DNA of 10,475 nt from Clostridia bacterium (GTDB lineage Bacteria; Bacillota_A; Clostridia; Oscillospirales; CAG-272). Location of the stretch: positions 1 through 10,475 of the forward strand of contig JAFZCF010000109.1 of the NCBI GenBank assembly GCA_017552165.1. Direction: 5' to 3'. Under the pieces are notes generated by a model, which made no database searches, was not told the origin of the DNA, and saw only the letters and a program-made list of their open reading frames with translations. Shown one piece after another: positions 6,713 through 10,475 of the stretch (position 1 is the stretch's first letter; every line of letters starts with the position of its first letter). A program made the translations under genes and the position numbers.

Positions 6713-8810
6713 AGAAACGGAAAACAAACAAACGGATATAAAAAAGACCGCAAAGATCGGCAAGATATTCTCTGAGATCGTTCCGTTCATCCCGGCGGCC
6801 GTCCTTTTGTCGATGCTCGTTTACGCCCTCATTAAGGGATGGTATTTCGGGCAGGAGGAAGAGGATATATGGATGTCCGTACGGTTTGCGGGCATGATTC
6901 TCATGGCTGGCTTTGCCGTCATAGCCGCTCTGCTCAGAAAATCTCTTTTTTCAAAGATATCCGGCTGGGTTCTGTTTGCGCTGACCTCACCCGCCGTTTT
7001 TCTGCTGATCGAATCATACGATCACAACGTATTTACGGGAATAATCGCCTCGACCGGCGCATCAGGCCCGGTCATGAAGACGAATATCCTCATAATGAAC
7101 GTTCTGATCTACCTATGCGTACTTGTATGCGTGACGCTCGCGTCGTCTCACACTGTGGCGGGGATCATGACCGTTTCGTTTGTCGCCGGGGTTTTCGGGT
7201 TCTGCAATCTCCTGTCGATGCAGTTCCGCTCGGCGCCAATCTATCCGTGGGACGTGTTCTCGCTCGGCACCGCCGTTTCGGTGCTCGACAATTACACCGT
7301 GACGATGACCGGCGGGATATATTTCATAATATACTGCTTTGTATTTATTTTTTCCGTCGCTCCGCTCCTCAACTGCCGTGTAAAGCTCAAAAAATGGTGG
7401 ATCAATCTCATCGCGGCGGCGGTGGCGGTTGCCGGCACGCTCGTATTTTTTGCCTATCTCCGCTCCGACAGCGCTAAAACGAAATACGGTTATTATACCA
7501 TCCTGTTCTCGGAGGTGTATCTGTACCGCCACAACGGCGTCGCCCTGACGCTCACGTGGTCCTCTAAGTTCCTGAGCGTTGAAAAGCCCGCGAATTACAG
7601 CAAAAAAGAGATCTCCGAGCTTTATTCGGAATATGAGGATTCCGGTCCGGCCGGCGATCCCGACGGCGTAGTTAAGCCGAACATTATCGTCATTATGAAC
7701 GAAGCGCTTTCCGATCTTCTCTCGCTCGGGCTCGATTTCAGCGTAAACGAGGACTATCTTCCGTTCATTCACATTATGGGGAGTATGGAAAACGCCAAGA
7801 CCGGATACGTTTACGTCTCGGTAAAGGGCGGAAACACCCCCAATTCGGAATACGAGTTCCTGACCGGTATGACGTGCGCTTTCCTTCCTGCGGGCTCGAT
7901 ACCGTATCAGCAGTACGTTTCGGACGCCGCACCGACGCTCGTCTCTCAGCTTGAGTCTCTCGGATACGTTTCGATGGCGATGCATCCGTATTACCCGACG
8001 GGATGGCAGAGAAACAAGGTCTATCCGCTCTTCGACTTTGACGAGATATTCTTCATAAGCGATATGCGCCACAGACAGAGGATCCGCGGCTACGTTTCCG
8101 ACCGCGCGATGTTCGACGAGCTCATCGATAAACTGAACGGCAACGATACCGGTAAGCCGCTCTTCTATTTCGGCGTGACTATGCAGAATCACAGCTCGTA
8201 CACTCAGGAATACGATGGTCTGAGGCAGATAACGGTCGACGGCGTTTCGTCGGTCGCGCTCGAACAGTATCTGACGCTTATGAAAAGATCCGACGAGGCG
8301 TTTGAGTATCTTATACACTACATAGAGAATAACGTGACGGAGCCCACGGTCGTTCTCATGTTCGGGGACCATCAGCCGCTCGACTCCGTATACGCTCCGA
8401 TTTACAGACTTAACGGCAGATACGCGGACCTCACGTCGACCGACCCGAACGTCCAGCAGACGAGATACTCTACGCCTTACGTCCTATGGGCAAATTACGA
8501 CGTTGATTTCTCGTCGATCCCCGACGATTTGAGTCTGAATTATCTCGCAGGCGCTCTCGTCGGCTCGCTCGGCCTCGAAATGACCCCGTTCCAGAACTGG
8601 CAGCTCACCGTGAGGGAGAGATTCCCGATACTTAACGCCGGAGGCTTCTTTGACACCGAGACCGGGTCTTTCTACGATATTTCGGCTCTCGAGACCATGA
8701 CGGATCCCGCCGCCGAAAAGATAAGGCAGTACAATCGCGTGGAATACAACTATATTTTTGAGAAAAAGCACCGTACGACGGAGTTCTTCGTCACGGCGGG
8801 AGAGAAATGA
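6705..8810 (+). CDS. LTA synthase-like membrane sulfatase/phosphoglycerol transferase
   Basis: Predicted alkaline-phosphatase-superfamily enzyme that would add phosphoglycerol (or a similar group) to a lipid-anchored envelope polymer outside the membrane. With the ATG at 6705 it has 701 residues. The N-terminal third carries about six to seven membrane helices (residues 17-260, ending with a hydrophobic stretch near AAAVAVAGTLVFFAYL), including the family PIYPWDVFSLGTAVSVLDNY loop (near 180-200). The extracellular sulfatase domain follows: KPNIIVIMNEALSD with metal ligand E333; GGNTPNSEYEFLTG with T378 in the place of the catalytic threonine of LtaS; MHPYYPTGW; VTMQNHSS; and MFGDHQPLD with D555/H556 as metal ligands. 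The active-site set is complete. It is close to LtaS-type enzymes in order, but the real substrate is not known. The stop overlaps the next start (ATGA). Confidence 0.87.
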   Translation: MDKETENKQTDIKKTAKIGKIFSEIVPFIPAAVLLSMLVYALIKGWYFGQEEEDIWMSVRFAGMILMAGFAVIAALLRKSLFSKISGWVLFALTSPAVFLLIESYDHNVFTGIIASTGASGPVMKTNILIMNVLIYLCVLVCVTLASSHTVAGIMTVSFVAGVFGFCNLLSMQFRSAPIYPWDVFSLGTAVSVLDNYTVTMTGGIYFIIYCFVFIFSVAPLLNCRVKLKKWWINLIAAAVAVAGTLVFFAYLRSDSAKTKYGYYTILFSEVYLYRHNGVALTLTWSSKFLSVEKPANYSKKEISELYSEYEDSGPAGDPDGVVKPNIIVIMNEALSDLLSLGLDFSVNEDYLPFIHIMGSMENAKTGYVYVSVKGGNTPNSEYEFLTGMTCAFLPAGSIPYQQYVSDAAPTLVSQLESLGYVSMAMHPYYPTGWQRNKVYPLFDFDEIFFISDMRHRQRIRGYVSDRAMFDELIDKLNGNDTGKPLFYFGVTMQNHSSYTQEYDGLRQITVDGVSSVALEQYLTLMKRSDEAFEYLIHYIENNVTEPTVVLMFGDHQPLDSVYAPIYRLNGRYADLTSTDPNVQQTRYSTPYVLWANYDVDFSSIPDDLSLNYLAGALVGSLGLEMTPFQNWQLTVRERFPILNAGGFFDTETGSFYDISALETMTDPAAEKIRQYNRVEYNYIFEKKHRTTEFFVTAGEK

Positions 8811-9355
8811 TGCACCCCTTCGGACACCTGAGGACCATATCCCGGCACAGACACGCCGTGATAAAGCTCTGCGCAAAATGCGGCATACTGTTTCAGGGTC
8901 TGAGACACGATCTCTCGAAATATTCCCCGACCGAGTTCATCCCGGGAGCAAAGTATTATACCGGTACCCGTTCGCCGAACGAGGCCGAGCGCCTCGAGCG
9001 CGGCTATTCCTCTGCGTGGCTTCATCACAAGGGCAGGAACAGGCACCACTTCGAGTACTGGACGGACTACAATCCGGCGGAGCGCCGTGTGATGCCCGTC
9101 AAAATGCCCGACAGATACGTCGCCGAGATGTTCTGCGACAGGGTCGCGGCGAGCAAGATCTATCGCGGCGCGGAGTATGAGGATCGCTATCCCCTCGAAT
9201 ATTTTATGCGCGGCAAGGCCAACCGTTCGATCCATCCCGAGACCTCGGAGCAGCTCGAAGCGCTGCTTACGATGCTGAGGGACGAAGGCGAGGACAAAAC
9301 GACCGCGTTTATCAAAAGCTGGCTGAGGGGCGGACCCGCTCCCGGCGGGGGGTGA
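8807..9355 (+). CDS. DUF5662 family protein
   Basis: A 182-residue soluble protein that I match to DUF5662 from its pattern: HLRTISRHRHAVIKLC (7-22), GLRHDLSKYSPTEF (31-44), the GTRSPNEAE region (53-61) and WLHHKGRNRHHFEYW (71-85). The function is not established. The clustered H34-D35, H73-H74 and H80-H81 plus later acidic residues suggest a metal site, and the HDLSKYS segment is reminiscent of HD-domain hydrolases, though the order of residues is not a standard HD array. That resemblance is inference only. The C-terminus is a Gly/Pro tail (RGGPAPGGG). The ATG at 8807 overlaps the sulfatase stop; an ATG at 8810 is better spaced from GGGAGAG (8798-8804) and could be the true start. The GTG/TGA overlap at 9352-9355 joins it to trmO. 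Confidence 0.8.
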   Translation: MMHPFGHLRTISRHRHAVIKLCAKCGILFQGLRHDLSKYSPTEFIPGAKYYTGTRSPNEAERLERGYSSAWLHHKGRNRHHFEYWTDYNPAERRVMPVKMPDRYVAEMFCDRVAASKIYRGAEYEDRYPLEYFMRGKANRSIHPETSEQLEALLTMLRDEGEDKTTAFIKSWLRGGPAPGGG

Positions 9356-9360
9356 ACCTC

Positions 9361-10038
9361 ATGACGATTGAGCCCGTCGCGCATATACGGTGCGGATTTG
9401 AAGGGAAATTCGGGGTGCCGCGCCAGAGCGGCAGGGTAGGCGTCGAGGCGGAAATTCTTTTCGAGCCGAAATACCGCAGTCCCGACGCCGTCCGCGGCCT
9501 CGACGGCTTTTCACATATTTGGCTTATCTTTGATTTTTCCGAGGCGCATCGCGAGGTGACCGGGCTGACCGTGCGTCCTCCGCGTCTCGGCGGCAACGTT
9601 CGCGTCGGAGTTTTCGCAAGCCGTTCCCCTTTCAGGCCGAACAGTCTCGGCCTTTCATCGGTCAGACTCAAAAGCGTGGAAATGACCGCCGAGGGCCCCG
9701 TGCTGAGAGTCGAGGGCGCCGATCTTATCGACGGTACGCCGATATACGATATCAAGCCGTATCTTTCCTTCACGGACAGCCATCCCGACGCCGTGAACGG
9801 CTACGCGGCAAGGGGCGAGCATCACCGTCTGACGGTGACGACGTCGCCGGGCGTCGCGATGCCCGACGAAATAAGAGGAGACGTGACAGAGCTCGTCGCC
9901 GAGGATCCGCGCCCGTCGTATATAGACGACCCGGAGAGGATATACAAAATGACCTACGGAGGATACGAGATCGGTTTCAGGGCGGATCGCGGTTCCGCCA
10001 AGATAATATCCTGCGTCCGCAGGGCTGACAAAACGTAA
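9361..10038 (+). CDS. trmO: tRNA (N6-threonylcarbamoyladenosine(37)-N6)-methyltransferase TrmO
   Basis: TrmO (formerly TsaA/YaeB) uses S-adenosylmethionine to methylate t6A at position 37 of certain tRNAs, such as tRNA-Thr, in the cytoplasm. The 225-residue length fits. The beta-barrel shows VAHIRCGFEGKFGVPRQ (residues 6-22), GLDGFSHIWLIFDF (46-59), the hallmark SRSPFRPNSLGLS (88-100), and DLIDGTPIYDIKPYL (121-135). A C-terminal EDPRPSYIDDPERIY region (181-195) matches the family's second domain. The start could also be GTG 9352, which overlaps the previous stop; ATG 9361 sits about 8 bp after a run of G (9346-9352) and gives the usual start, MTIEPVA. This is the last gene on this strand, followed by a terminator. 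Confidence 0.93.
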   Translation: MTIEPVAHIRCGFEGKFGVPRQSGRVGVEAEILFEPKYRSPDAVRGLDGFSHIWLIFDFSEAHREVTGLTVRPPRLGGNVRVGVFASRSPFRPNSLGLSSVRLKSVEMTAEGPVLRVEGADLIDGTPIYDIKPYLSFTDSHPDAVNGYAARGEHHRLTVTTSPGVAMPDEIRGDVTELVAEDPRPSYIDDPERIYKMTYGGYEIGFRADRGSAKIISCVRRADKT

Positions 10039-10054
10039 TTCTTAAAAAACGAAA

Positions 10055-10076
10055 GAACTGGCCTTTACGCTAGTTC
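10055..10076. repeat. 8-bp inverted repeat after trmO
   Basis: GAACTGGC (10055-10062) and GCTAGTTC (10069-10076) can pair as an 8-bp stem with one G-U pair around a CTTTAC loop. No T run follows closely on the + strand, so it is not an ordinary terminator. It lies between trmO and the recombinase gene and could be a transcript-stabilising hairpin or part of an element end. Confidence 0.5.
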
Positions 10077-10084
10077 CCATAAGG

Positions 10085-10101
10085 GTGTTTTTAGTGTTTT
10101 T
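10085..10101. repeat. Direct repeat of GTGTTTTT
   Basis: GTGTTTTT occurs at 10085-10092 and again at 10094-10101, separated by a single A. It lies in the gap between trmO and the opposite-strand recombinase gene. Its role is unknown; it may be chance in a T-rich stretch. Confidence 0.45.
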
Positions 10102-10114
10102 CGCGGTTTCGGAG

Positions 10115-10157
10115 AGGACGGACAGTAAAATGCCCGTCCTTTTCCGTTTTGTTTTGC
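10115..10157 (+). terminator. Rho-independent-type terminator after trmO
   Basis: AGGACGG (10115-10121) pairs with CCGTCCT (10134-10140), a perfect 7-bp GC-rich stem around a 12-base loop. It is followed by TTTT, CCG and further T runs on the + strand. It lies 77 bp after the trmO stop and fits the end of the + strand transcript. On the opposite strand the stem is not followed by T residues, so it should not terminate the recombinase transcript. Confidence 0.75.
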
Positions 10158-10166
10158 AACCGTCGT

Positions 10167-10475
10167 TTACGCGTTTTTTGCCCTGTATCCGACCACATCC
10201 GCCTGATCCACGGAGAATATGTTTCCGATGAATCTGAAATAGATGTCGATCTGTTGCGGGGACGTTTTGCAGTGCGGTACCTCGCGCTCGTGGATAACGA
10301 TCTTCGAGATGAACGTCCGGAGTATCGTGGGCGTCAGTTCACGGATCACCGTATACTTCTGCGCCGCGTCAATAAATCTTGCGATGTCGGTTGCTTTTTC
10401 TTTCAGTGAACCTATTTCTTTTTCCAGCACCGGAAGGCGTTTTTCAAGAGCGATCTTTTCGTCCGTATAATCGCC
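10167..10475 (-). CDS. Large serine recombinase, C-terminal fragment (DUF4368 type), 5' end outside window
   Basis: Last 102 residues of a site-specific recombinase that enters from the right edge; the frame is open to 10475. Large serine recombinases integrate and excise transposons, ICEs and phages. Visible here are the end of the coiled-coil motif (DEKIALEKRLPVLEKEIGSL, inside the first 35 residues) and a DUF4368-like tail: FIDAAQKYTVIRELTPTIL, FISKIVIHEREV and QQIDIYFRFIG, which in known Clostridial recombinases of the TndX/Tn5397 kind close the protein. The catalytic serine domain and zinc-ribbon are outside the window, so activity cannot be judged. It converges on trmO with a 128-bp gap. 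Codon usage is not strikingly unlike the neighbours, except for a more AT-rich stretch toward the coiled coil. An apparent GTG start at 10430 is only an internal valine. Confidence 0.88.
   Translation of the reverse strand, partial: GDYTDEKIALEKRLPVLEKEIGSLKEKATDIARFIDAAQKYTVIRELTPTILRTFISKIVIHEREVPHCKTSPQQIDIYFRFIGNIFSVDQADVVGYRAKNA

Noticed and set aside
7113..8372. Long open frame on the - strand opposite the LTA-synthase-like gene (419 codons)
   Set aside because: It is antisense to a gene with a complete family active site, has no recognisable domain, is rich in Arg/Glu/Val as expected of a shadow in GC-rich DNA, and has no support from neighbours.
1..10475. Undescribed defence or multi-gene novel system, CRISPR array, tRNA or rRNA genes
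   Set aside because: I looked on both strands for repeats with regular spacing, tRNA-like arms and defence-type domains and found none; nearly every base is explained by housekeeping genes plus one recombinase fragment.

Overview
The window looks like chromosomal sequence from a GC-rich member of the Clostridia (Firmicutes), most like an uncultured gut Oscillospiraceae- or Christensenellales-type bacterium. This rests on a type II-like MurB, a holA next to a DUF1934 gene, an RNase M5-like Toprim/DUF4093 protein, a DUF5662 gene, a polytopic LTA-synthase-like sulfatase and a DUF4368-type large serine recombinase. The taxonomic placement is inferred from gene content and codon style; no marker search was possible. 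I see no rRNA, tRNA, CRISPR array or riboswitch.

Layout. All genes from 2 to 10038 lie on the + strand and are packed with 4-8 bp overlaps or very short gaps. Block 1 (2-2494) is the 3' part of tyrS, then murB and a HAD hydrolase. A 116-bp gap (2495-2610) with a possible -10 box separates it from block 2 (2611-6160): a lytic-transglycosylase-type lipoprotein, a DUF1934 protein, holA, a small four-helix membrane protein and an RNase M5-like protein, each start overlapping the previous stop. Block 3 (6170-10038) follows after 9 bp: a GtrA-family membrane protein, an LTA-synthase-like sulfatase, a DUF5662 protein and trmO. A rho-independent-type terminator (about 10115-10157) closes the run. On the opposite strand, from 10475 down to 10167, is the C-terminal end of a large serine recombinase, so a mobile element probably begins between trmO and the right edge.

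How the genes relate. Most are housekeeping: tRNA charging and modification (tyrS, trmO), peptidoglycan precursor synthesis and remodelling (murB, the SLT protein), replication clamp loading (holA), 5S rRNA-type processing (RNase M5-like) and a cell-envelope polymer pair (GtrA plus LTA-synthase-like). The tight coupling suggests co-transcription rather than one shared pathway.

Points most worth a second look are a sharp codon-usage change inside tyrS near position 250 (recombination or a chimeric assembly), the probable mobile-element boundary at 10039-10167, and three poorly characterised genes (DUF1934, the small membrane protein, DUF5662). I found no convincing evidence of a previously undescribed multi-gene system.
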